From positions 1 through 36,860 of the forward strand of contig CANQID010000010.1 in the NCBI GenBank assembly GCA_947623925.1: 36,860 nucleotides of DNA, written 5' to 3'. A program made the translations under genes and the position numbers. Source of the stretch: an uncultured Bacilli bacterium. Lineage in GTDB: Bacteria; Bacillota_I; Bacilli_A; RF39; UBA660. The notes below the pieces were generated by a model. That model did no database searches and was not told the origin of the DNA. It saw only the letters and a list, made by a program, of their open reading frames with translations. Shown one piece after another: positions 29,025-36,860 of this stretch; positions within the stretch are counted from its first letter, which is position 1, and each line of letters begins with the position of its first letter.

Positions 29025-29569
29025 TAGCTCATCACCGTCCCTAATGTAGTTGTTTGTCCACCATTTAAGAAATTATCTAATATAATTCTTAAATCATCAT
29101 TTGTAGTTTGTCTAGTCATTAATCCTGCATTGGCAAAATAAGTTATTAAGTTTTTAATTCTTTTTTGTATAACTTCGGTATCTTTATGTTTAAACAATAA
29201 ATAATACTCTGTATCAACAATATTGTTAGTTATAAACATATTTGCTTTATTAATATCACTAATTATTAATTGTCTTTTTTTAACATCAGTTACGGAATTA
29301 TAAAGTAGTTGCAATTGAGATAAATATAAATTTATATCAACTGGTCTATCCGCAACAACAATCCAAAATTCATAATCAATGACATTATAAACATCTTTTA
29401 AATTATTTATAACCATATTTTGCATTTCTTGTTCCATTATAAAAATGTTTCTAGGTTCGATTTTAACTCCAGTAACTCTTTCATTATTGTTAAGAACAAT
29501 CTCACCATTTAAAATATTTTTAACAGGAATTTCATCTGCTGTATATTTACTTTTCACCTTTGCCATCAT
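29024..29569 (-). CDS. TraC-like/VirB4 N-terminal-domain-like T4SS accessory protein
   Basis: 'VTGVKIEPRNIFIMEQEMQNMVINNLKDVYNVIDYEFWIVVADRPVDINLYLSQL'. Abuts the VirB4-like gene with a 1-nt TAATG-type overlap. Confidence 0.6.
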   Translation of the reverse strand: MMAKVKSKYTADEIPVKNILNGEIVLNNNERVTGVKIEPRNIFIMEQEMQNMVINNLKDVYNVIDYEFWIVVADRPVDINLYLSQLQLLYNSVTDVKKRQLIISDINKANMFITNNIVDTEYYLLFKHKDTEVIQKRIKNLITYFANAGLMTRQTTNDDLRIILDNFLNGGQTTTLGTVMS

Positions 29570-29864
29570 TGCAACACCAACCTTTCCATATAAATTTTTG
29601 TCTTGTTGTATAAAATTCTATAATTGATTTTATTATTGTAAGTACATTGTGGTAATTAGGGATTGGAAATACAAGGAAACTGCATACCAATCCTGGTGCT
29701 AATGTTATTATTGCTACCACAATATTTTCAATTGGTAATATCAATAGCAGTAATAATGTTACTGATATCCCAACGCAAAACAAAATTAAATCGAATTTAT
29801 TAAACAATCCAAATAAAAGCATAGATTTTTTTGAATTGGCTGGTATCAAAAAATTATTATTCAT
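29547..29864 (-). CDS. PrgI/VirB3-like small membrane protein
   Basis: Two hydrophobic stretches followed by 'TRQKFIWKGWC'. Directly upstream of VirB4-type genes, as in Gram-positive T4SS. Confidence 0.7.
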   Translation of the reverse strand: MNNNFLIPANSKKSMLLFGLFNKFDLILFCVGISVTLLLLLILPIENIVVAIITLAPGLVCSFLVFPIPNYHNVLTIIKSIIEFYTTRQKFIWKGWCCNDGKGEK

Positions 29865-29883
29865 TCATATTCTCCCCTTCTTA

Positions 29884-32253
29884 TTATTGCTTTGTTGCAT
29901 TAGGATTTTTATAGTTATTATAACTTCCTTCTCTTACACCTGCATTTGTATGTTCAGCCTGTGCTTTCTTATACTCATCACTATTTTCAATTTCAATTGC
30001 TTTATCTTCAATACTGCCAGATTTTTTCTTAATATATTCAAATTTTCCATTTTTAAACACTTGTTTTGTTGCATCATCAAAGTCTTTTGATTTTTCAACA
30101 GTTCGTACAACAGCATCATATGTTGTTTTAACTTGTACATCCTCAATCATACCTGATTGTACACCTTGTAAATACTCATCCTTAGCTTTTGTCATAGCTT
30201 TGAATGCGGCACCTTGAGTATCTCTAATTTCTTGTGAATGTTTAGCTTCTGCATCATTTGCGATATCACTTTCTGCCCTTACAAATTTTGTTGATAAATC
30301 TTTCTGTGCATCAGAATATTCACTATACTTATTTCTTACTTCATTTACAATAGTATCAGCATCAATAGTACTCATTCCACTAGAAACTAATCTCTGTTTT
30401 AAATTACCAGCATCATTTATACTAAATTGCGAATTTTCATTAAGTCCATATTTGTTTATATAAGATTTAGCATCATTTATTTTATTTTCAACTGATATTT
30501 TTTGTGTTCTATATTGTTGAACTGCATCATTTCTTATTTGATTAACATCTGCTGTTCTTAAAGATTCATATTTGTTTTTCAAGTCTATTGCATTTGCAAA
30601 AGTTGCATTAGCATTTTTATTCTTTAATATCTCTGACTCCATTCTTTTATCAACAGAATCAATTGATTTACTTATATTTTTCATATTATCAACTTGTCTT
30701 TTCATTCTTTGATATTTAGTTTCCAAACCAAGTTTATCTTCTACTTTTGCCATTATTATTCCTTGTGCACTTGCACCATCTTCTCTACCAATTTCTCTTT
30801 GTGTTCTATTCGTATTTGCCTTTGATACACCTTCGCTTATGCCAGAAACAAACTTTTTCGATTTTGCTGCTGACCTAGCTGAATATAAACCTCCGGCTGC
30901 AAAACCAGCTACCCCACTTCCTAATGCTCCTAGAACCTCACGGCCTCTAGCAAATCTTTTACCTTCAACTCTATTTCTAGCAACATTATCTGAAAAATTT
31001 TTACCCCTATTTATCAAGTTACCTGTTGCTGCACCCAATCCTCCAATTGCACCTGCTCCTAGTGCCGTAGCAGCATTTGCACCAAGTGTTTGTTCTTTAA
31101 TCTTTTTTAAAGGATTAAGTTGCATTTTACTATCTAAATTAATACCTGTGATATCTTGTATAAGTTTTGGAAATTGTTTTGCAAACATCAATGCACCAAT
31201 TATTATAAATATAAATACAAAAGGGTTAGAAATATTATTGCCATCGAAATCTGTTATACTAAAATCAGCACTAGCCACCATTTGAATTATAAGTATTGCA
31301 AAGAAAATAGCAATTAATCTAATAAACAAATCTGCATATGTTTTTCCAACATTAGACAACCATTTTTTAAATATACCTTCACCTTTAATAGGATCAATAT
31401 ATGAAATTATAGGTATAGGTGCAATCAATCTTAAAAAACTTAATTTAACCGCTCTTACGGCTACATCAAAGCAGAAAGAAAGTAATATTAATGCCGCAAA
31501 AACTCCACAAGCAGTAGAAATAATAAACTTATAATCAAATGCAAACAATTCACCTTTTTTTATTCTTAAAAGATAGTCAAACATTGCATTTGTATCTTTT
31601 TGTTCAACCACATGATCTATTTGATCTTCTGATGTTGCTCCTAAATCATCTCTATCACTTGCTATATCATCTTTATATTCTTTTATCCCTGGACACTTTT
31701 CAGATGGTTTTGAAGGCTCTCCTTCAGTGCTAGGAATTGTCATAAACCAACTAGAACAATTTGGGTAATCAGCAACGAGTTCAGAGTTTGGAACAATAAA
31801 TGCCGCCATTAAAGGGAATGAAATAGTGCTGCCCTTTTTTATATTTTCTGTATTTTTGGGATCATCAACACCAATTATTAATTTAGGTATAGTTTCATTT
31901 TTTACTATTGTCTTTTGCAACTCCATTGCCTTATCAAAAAGAAACTGGTATGTTACTAATAAAACTAATGAAACTGCTATATTTTGTATTAACTTTGAGA
32001 ATCCCTTTGATTTATCAGTGAATTGATCAGGATTTACTATATATGTTAAAAAAGAAAAAGATAACTTAAATATCATAAAAATTGTTAATATTATACCAAT
32101 TCTCTTCGAAAATGCGTCAATATTTGCATTACTAAATATTTGAACATTAGATATTTGAAATAATAAATCATATAAAATTTCTACAAGCCAAACAACCACT
32201 TTATCGATTGCAGCAAATAAACCTCTTACTATTCCTAAAAACCATGCACCCAT
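29884..32253 (-). CDS. VirB6/TrbL-like polytopic T4SS membrane protein with long coiled-coil tail
   Basis: Multiple TM in the first ~400 aa ('KLSFLRLIAPIPIISYIDPIKGEGIFKKWLSNVGKTYADLFIRLIAIFFAI'), then Ala/Gly-rich and coiled-coil tail. Confidence 0.8.
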   Translation of the reverse strand: MGAWFLGIVRGLFAAIDKVVVWLVEILYDLLFQISNVQIFSNANIDAFSKRIGIILTIFMIFKLSFSFLTYIVNPDQFTDKSKGFSKLIQNIAVSLVLLVTYQFLFDKAMELQKTIVKNETIPKLIIGVDDPKNTENIKKGSTISFPLMAAFIVPNSELVADYPNCSSWFMTIPSTEGEPSKPSEKCPGIKEYKDDIASDRDDLGATSEDQIDHVVEQKDTNAMFDYLLRIKKGELFAFDYKFIISTACGVFAALILLSFCFDVAVRAVKLSFLRLIAPIPIISYIDPIKGEGIFKKWLSNVGKTYADLFIRLIAIFFAILIIQMVASADFSITDFDGNNISNPFVFIFIIIGALMFAKQFPKLIQDITGINLDSKMQLNPLKKIKEQTLGANAATALGAGAIGGLGAATGNLINRGKNFSDNVARNRVEGKRFARGREVLGALGSGVAGFAAGGLYSARSAAKSKKFVSGISEGVSKANTNRTQREIGREDGASAQGIIMAKVEDKLGLETKYQRMKRQVDNMKNISKSIDSVDKRMESEILKNKNANATFANAIDLKNKYESLRTADVNQIRNDAVQQYRTQKISVENKINDAKSYINKYGLNENSQFSINDAGNLKQRLVSSGMSTIDADTIVNEVRNKYSEYSDAQKDLSTKFVRAESDIANDAEAKHSQEIRDTQGAAFKAMTKAKDEYLQGVQSGMIEDVQVKTTYDAVVRTVEKSKDFDDATKQVFKNGKFEYIKKKSGSIEDKAIEIENSDEYKKAQAEHTNAGVREGSYNNYKNPNATKQ

Positions 32254-32363
32254 TACAATCCCTCAATTTCATAATTTATATAAAAAGTCATATAAACCTA
32301 CTTTATTAGAAAATTATATCATATATTTGTTTTTTTTTAAACACTTTATTAACGAAAACAAAA

Positions 32364-32385
32364 AAAACTTCAAAAATGAAGTTTT
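32364..32385 (-). terminator. Strong intrinsic terminator between the VirB2-like and VirB6-like genes
   Basis: aaaacttca aaaa tgaagtttt; minus strand continues with a T run (TTTTGTTTTCG). Confidence 0.8.
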
Positions 32386-32390
32386 AGTTT

Positions 32391-32762
32391 TTATTGACCA
32401 CCTTTATTTGAATTTGCACCAGGTCCATTTATAAATTTATTAGCACATGACCAAAGATCTTCATTATTTACTGTATCATTGCCATTAGGTACTAATACAT
32501 TAACAACTATTTTAACAATAAATATTACTAAAAATACTATTGCAGCTGCTATTAATCTTTTTATAAATGTTTGTTGTCCTTTTTTTATTTCATCTTCCTT
32601 GCTTGCTACAACTGCCTTACCTAAATCTAACATACCAAATATTATTAATAATACTGGAATGGCTACTTGAATAATAGTTATAATTGTATGAACTATATTT
32701 TGAACATTTTCTATTCCACCAGCTGAACACCAACTAAGGTCTAAAACTTGAACTAAATCCAT
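32391..32762 (-). CDS. VirB2/TrbC-like pilin subunit
   Basis: 'VAIPVLLIIFGMLDLGKAVVASKEDEIKKGQQTFIKRLIAAAIVFLVIFIVKIVVNVLV', two TM helices with a short basic loop. Confidence 0.7.
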   Translation of the reverse strand: MDLVQVLDLSWCSAGGIENVQNIVHTIITIIQVAIPVLLIIFGMLDLGKAVVASKEDEIKKGQQTFIKRLIAAAIVFLVIFIVKIVVNVLVPNGNDTVNNEDLWSCANKFINGPGANSNKGGQ

Positions 32763-32850
32763 AATCTTCCTCCTTTATTACACATATAATACTTTATTTA
32801 ATAATTTTTGTCAATGTTTTCCATATTTAAATATATAAATTTACACTTTT

Positions 32851-33948
32851 TTACTTTATAATATATGGATTATTTTCACTACCATCGCCAGATGATAATA
32901 ACACATGTGAATTCAAATATACAGTAGGTCTTATTCGTCTTTCACTAGATGCTCTATAAATATCCACACCATTTGAATCTACAGCATATACGCTATAAGT
33001 ATCACCCGAATAAGCGTTTAAAGTCCAATTAGTGTAATTCAACTCTATCATATAATTATAATTAACACATTGAACATCATCAAAGTTTTTACAAGTTGTT
33101 TCTAAACTAGCTTTAGCATAATCATCAACTCCAAGAAGTCCAATAAATCCTTTAGCAGTTTTACTACACAAATTTATGTTTGAAATTGGAGTATTTTCTT
33201 TTATAGAATCTACACACCAATTTGCATTAACTAAATATTTTTTAAATTTATTTGATACATATTTATTATTATTATAAGCGTCTTCTAAATAAACTTTTAC
33301 CCTACTTGTATCATATACATTTTTACCATAATCAGATTGTTTTTCTAAATTATATCTATCATCCCAAGTATATTCATCAAGATCTTCATAAACTAAATAC
33401 ATTTTAATACCGTTGTCATCTATTTTAACAATTCTCCAAAGTTTATCATCAAATTTAACATAGTTATTTATATATTCTCCTTTAAATACATACTCATTGT
33501 TTTGATAATATAATCCCGAATCAGACGCTACAACATGACTTGTTAATTCATCAACTAATGTTTTTGGTTTATAATTTTCACAAGTTAAAATAGGATTATA
33601 TAAATATTCTTCACCTGATTTTATAACCTCAACTTTAGCTGTGCAAGTGTCTTTTTTATACAACTTACTCAAATCTTTTATATACTTCCCTTCAACTAAA
33701 GTTGAATCATTAACACTTACTACATTATTATCTTCTTTAGGTAGAAGATTAGAATTATCTTTGTAATACTTTTCTGTTGCATTTACTAACTCTTTTTCTA
33801 ATCCTGAATAATCTTTAATTCCACCACTAAATATATTAGCTACTATTATTATTAATATTATAAAAATAACAATGCCACCTACAGCTAAAACAATAAAAGC
33901 TATATTCTTGTTTCCTTTAAAAAACTTATTTGCAACAAAATCTAACAT
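32851..33948 (-). CDS. Pseudopilin-like membrane-anchored Cys-rich surface protein
   Basis: Single N-terminal TM, 'ELVNATEKYYKDNSNLLPKEDNNVVSVNDSTLVEGKYIKDL' pseudopilin-like region, six ectodomain Cys, C-terminal 'RIRPTVYLNSHVLLSSGDGSENNPYIIK'. Confidence 0.6.
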   Translation of the reverse strand: MLDFVANKFFKGNKNIAFIVLAVGGIVIFIILIIIVANIFSGGIKDYSGLEKELVNATEKYYKDNSNLLPKEDNNVVSVNDSTLVEGKYIKDLSKLYKKDTCTAKVEVIKSGEEYLYNPILTCENYKPKTLVDELTSHVVASDSGLYYQNNEYVFKGEYINNYVKFDDKLWRIVKIDDNGIKMYLVYEDLDEYTWDDRYNLEKQSDYGKNVYDTSRVKVYLEDAYNNNKYVSNKFKKYLVNANWCVDSIKENTPISNINLCSKTAKGFIGLLGVDDYAKASLETTCKNFDDVQCVNYNYMIELNYTNWTLNAYSGDTYSVYAVDSNGVDIYRASSERRIRPTVYLNSHVLLSSGDGSENNPYIIK

Positions 33949-33999
33949 AAAAACCTCCTAATTCAAGTGTATTATAACAAAAAAAAAGTTAATATTCAA

Positions 34000-34554
34000 C
34001 TATAATATTTTAAACAACATTACAATAAATATAACTAATCCAGATATTTCAACTAGTAAAGCTAAAACCAAAGCACTTACAAAAGCTTCTCTATTATCTA
34101 ATAAACTTTTACCATTACTTAACACTTTCTGTTTTCCTTTTTCTGCAATACCATTTTCTGCAGTATTAGTTTGTCCACTATCTTCATAAACATTACTATT
34201 TGAAGCAATATCATCTCGAAGTTGTTTCCAAGCATCAATTTTATTTTCCACAGAACTTTGATTAATAGTATTGCTATTAAAATAATTTTTAACATTATCA
34301 TATATATTTGATTGATTAGAAAAACTTATAACATTTTGTAATTTTGATAAAAATGATATTATATTTTCATCATTGCTATGTTTCGATAATTCATTTGATA
34401 TATATTGCGAAACATTATATATTGCGCTATCACTAACTGAATTATTAGCGCTTACAAGCATTAATGTACCATTAACCTTTCTAACAATAAAGTTTTCTCT
34501 TAATATACTTACTACATAAATATCTTTTTGATTAACATCATTCATACTATTCAC
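34000..34554 (-). CDS. Hypothetical C-terminally membrane-anchored protein
   Basis: 184 aa, soluble region then 'AFVSALVLALLVEISGLVIFIVMLFKIL'. Upstream of the T4SS genes on the same strand. Confidence 0.6.
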   Translation of the reverse strand: MNSMNDVNQKDIYVVSILRENFIVRKVNGTLMLVSANNSVSDSAIYNVSQYISNELSKHSNDENIISFLSKLQNVISFSNQSNIYDNVKNYFNSNTINQSSVENKIDAWKQLRDDIASNSNVYEDSGQTNTAENGIAEKGKQKVLSNGKSLLDNREAFVSALVLALLVEISGLVIFIVMLFKIL

Positions 34555-34648
34555 CTATTCTTAATTATAACAAAAATAGACAAAAATAAACATATTTTTT
34601 AATATTTTTATATAAAGTTTTTATATTAATGTAAAGTTTTACAATTTA

Positions 34649-35866
34649 TTACTTTTTTTCTAGTAATACTACACTTTCTATATGTGAGGTATTTGGAAAC
34701 ATATCGACTAAAGAAATTTTTTTAAAATTATATTGCTCTAATAAATAATTAATATCCCGTGCAAGTGTTACAGGATCACATGAAACATATATAATTTTTT
34801 TAGGTAAAATTTTAAATAGTTCATGTATCATATCTTTATTAAGTCCACTTCTTGGAGGATCAACAATTACAGCATCAAAATCATTTTTTATTTTCTTCAA
34901 AGCATTTGATGAATCATCACAAATAAAATTAATATTAGAAATATTATTTATTTTTTTGTTTTCATTTGCATCTTTTATTGCATATTTATTTATTTCTATA
35001 CCAACAACATTTAAACACTTATCAGATACAAAAATTCCTATTGTACCTGTCCCACAGTATAAATCTAAAACATTATCATTGTTTCCTAAGTAGTCTTTTA
35101 CTTTAAAATATAACTTTTCTGCTTGTTCTGTATTAACTTGAAAAAAAGAATCAGGAGAAATTTTAAATAATAATTTATCTAACTTTTCACAAATATACCC
35201 TTTTCCAAATATAGTTTTATAATAATCATTTTTTTTAATAACTAATGTATCTACACTATTAACTAATAAATTAGCAAAAAAATCAAAATTTATATCATCA
35301 TTAATTTCAAATATAACCATACATTCATTTGTTCTTTTACTTGAACGAATAATAATATTTTCTATATTTTTTAAATCTTGTTTTTTTAAAATATTATATA
35401 TTTGATTTATTTTATTATTGCATATTAAGCATTCATCTATTTCTATTATTTCACTAGTTTTTTCTTTATATAAACCTATTTTATTATTATTAACATGTAA
35501 AGTTATCTTATTTCTATAAAAATATTGTTCACTTTTAACAAATTCATCTATATTTATATCCATTTTGCACATTCTTTTAAATATTTCTTTTACTTTATTT
35601 ACTTTATAATCAACTTGCTTATTATAATTAATATGCATAATATTACATCCACCGCAAAAAGTAAAATATTTACATTTTTCTACAACTCTGTCATCACTTT
35701 TTTTTATTATATTTTTTACTGTAGCTTCCATGTATTTCTTTTTTTCAGTAATTATTTCTATTTCTACTTGTTCACTTGGTAATGCATTTTCAATAAAACA
35801 TATTTTACCGTCTATTTTTGAAATACCTCTACCATTATGATCTAAATTTGTAACAGTTACTTCCAT
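34649..35866 (-). CDS. rlmD: 23S rRNA (uracil)-C5-methyltransferase, RlmD/RlmCD family (RumA-like)
   Basis: TRAM domain, 'CKYFTFCGGCNIMH' Fe-S motif, 'VLDLYCGTGTIGIF', 'VDPPRSGL', 'IYVSCDPVTLARDINYL'. Confidence 0.93.
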   Translation of the reverse strand: MEVTVTNLDHNGRGISKIDGKICFIENALPSEQVEIEIITEKKKYMEATVKNIIKKSDDRVVEKCKYFTFCGGCNIMHINYNKQVDYKVNKVKEIFKRMCKMDINIDEFVKSEQYFYRNKITLHVNNNKIGLYKEKTSEIIEIDECLICNNKINQIYNILKKQDLKNIENIIIRSSKRTNECMVIFEINDDINFDFFANLLVNSVDTLVIKKNDYYKTIFGKGYICEKLDKLLFKISPDSFFQVNTEQAEKLYFKVKDYLGNNDNVLDLYCGTGTIGIFVSDKCLNVVGIEINKYAIKDANENKKINNISNINFICDDSSNALKKIKNDFDAVIVDPPRSGLNKDMIHELFKILPKKIIYVSCDPVTLARDINYLLEQYNFKKISLVDMFPNTSHIESVVLLEKK

Positions 35867-35896
35867 TTTACCACCAACTTAAGAAAAGGTTATATT

Positions 35897-36697
35897 CTAA
35901 CCTTTCAAATTAAATATTAAAAATATAATACCGGCTACTACAGCTACTACTAAAATTATAACTAAAAATTTAATTAATTTATTATTTGTTTTTATAGATT
36001 TTTGAATATCTTTTAATTGTTCAAAATCATCATTTGTAAATCCTAAACTAGAAGTGTAAAATGATTTGTCAATTCCTTTTAAATTATCTGTTAAATCTTC
36101 ACTTCTATCTTCATAAGAAGAGTTTTGATTTTTTATTGCTTCTCTCATATCACTTGGACTAATTATTTCAGTGTTATTATTGGACTTTAAGTCATCTAAT
36201 AAATCCAAACTTAAATCTTTATCAGCAAGTTTATTTACTAAACTAGTCGTAGTAACTGTGTCTATTAAATCTTTTAATTCTTCATCTTCACTTTTAACTT
36301 CTTTTATGTTTATGTTTTTTAAAACATTATAACTCGTATCACTCAAATTTCTTGTTTTATAATCATCTTTTTTTTCACTTTTTGCTTGATTTAATATTTC
36401 ATTTATATCATAATTTTTTTCTTCTTCATATGATTCATCTATTAAATTAACATCTCTTTTTACTAAATGTGGAATTTCATTTTGTCTTTCTTCTTCTCTT
36501 TTTTTTAGTAAAGTTTGTAATTTATCTAAATCAATTTTATTATTTTTATCAATATCAGCAACGCCTTCAACATTACTATAAGCTTTTAAGTCGTAATCTA
36601 TATCATGACTATTATCATAAAGAGGTTTATTTTTATTAATACGGCTTGCTAGTCCACTAGAAGACTGCTGATAATATCTATCCATTCTGCTTTTCAT
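35897..36697 (-). CDS. Hypothetical acidic protein with C-terminal TM anchor
   Basis: Charged cytoplasmic region, then 'LIKFLVIILVVAVVAGIIFLIFNLKG'. Confidence 0.6.
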   Translation of the reverse strand: MKSRMDRYYQQSSSGLASRINKNKPLYDNSHDIDYDLKAYSNVEGVADIDKNNKIDLDKLQTLLKKREEERQNEIPHLVKRDVNLIDESYEEEKNYDINEILNQAKSEKKDDYKTRNLSDTSYNVLKNINIKEVKSEDEELKDLIDTVTTTSLVNKLADKDLSLDLLDDLKSNNNTEIISPSDMREAIKNQNSSYEDRSEDLTDNLKGIDKSFYTSSLGFTNDDFEQLKDIQKSIKTNNKLIKFLVIILVVAVVAGIIFLIFNLKG

Positions 36698-36846
36698 AGT
36701 ATCACCTATACTAATTTTAACACAAATATATATTTTTTTAAATATATACTTGAAAAAATATAATATTTTAAATATAATTTATATGGAGGCTAACTATAAT
36801 AAGTCAAGTACTTTTTAATAATTTGTCATAAAAGGAAAAGAATCCC

Positions 36847-36860
36847 ATGCCAAAAAGATT
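36847..36860 (+). CDS. Start of a truncated ORF (MPKR...), possibly transposase OrfA
   Basis: ATG CCA AAA AGA TT preceded by 'aaaaggaaaagaatccc'. Only four codons visible. Confidence 0.2.

Noticed and set aside
29934-30146. Minus-strand ORF of 70 aa inside the VirB6-like gene, and the one at 34119-34301
   Set aside because: Same-strand out-of-frame overlaps inside longer ORFs with no SD support. The longer ORFs have coherent TM and coiled-coil structure.
1-36860. CRISPR arrays, rRNA genes and standard tRNA genes
   Set aside because: No regularly spaced repeats and no rRNA or cloverleaf tRNA sequences were seen, apart from the tRNA-like part of tmRNA.

Overview
AT-rich chromosomal window from a low-GC Gram-positive bacterium. 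It uses standard code: TGA serves as a stop, for example for the CotO-like ORF. Coat-type genes suggest a spore-forming, Bacilli-like lineage. Most genes are on the minus strand. Left part: the C-terminal end of an integrase-core transposase, an S1-domain protein, an NFU Fe-S protein, a small spore-coat cluster (YutH/CotS-like, CotY/Z-like, CotO-like), a DUF368 transporter, trpS, a patatin-like lipase, a tandem-thioredoxin membrane protein and a FabG-like reductase. These are followed by a short peptide with a RiPP-type leader and a class B sortase convergent with its likely NPETS substrate. Centre: an ankyrin + ClpA/B-D1-like AAA gene with an unknown partner, next to a clear ssrA (tmRNA)-smpB-rnr trans-translation cluster, then RmuC and a rhodanese. 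Right part (about 20.8-34.6 kb): a chromosomal type IV secretion-like locus. It has VirD4-, VirB4-, VirB3/PrgI-, VirB6-like and CHAP/VirB1-like proteins, two paralogous VirB2-like segments, a pseudopilin-like Cys-rich protein and a lipoprotein. No relaxase, integrase or oriT was recognised, and the locus lies between housekeeping genes (rmuC on one side, rlmD on the other). The best candidates for new biology are this relaxase-less T4SS with a pilin-like segment fused to an ectodomain, the ankyrin-AAA two-gene unit, the leader-type peptide, and the unusual tmRNA tag ending in VVAFA. All calls come from reading the sequence; no searches were run.
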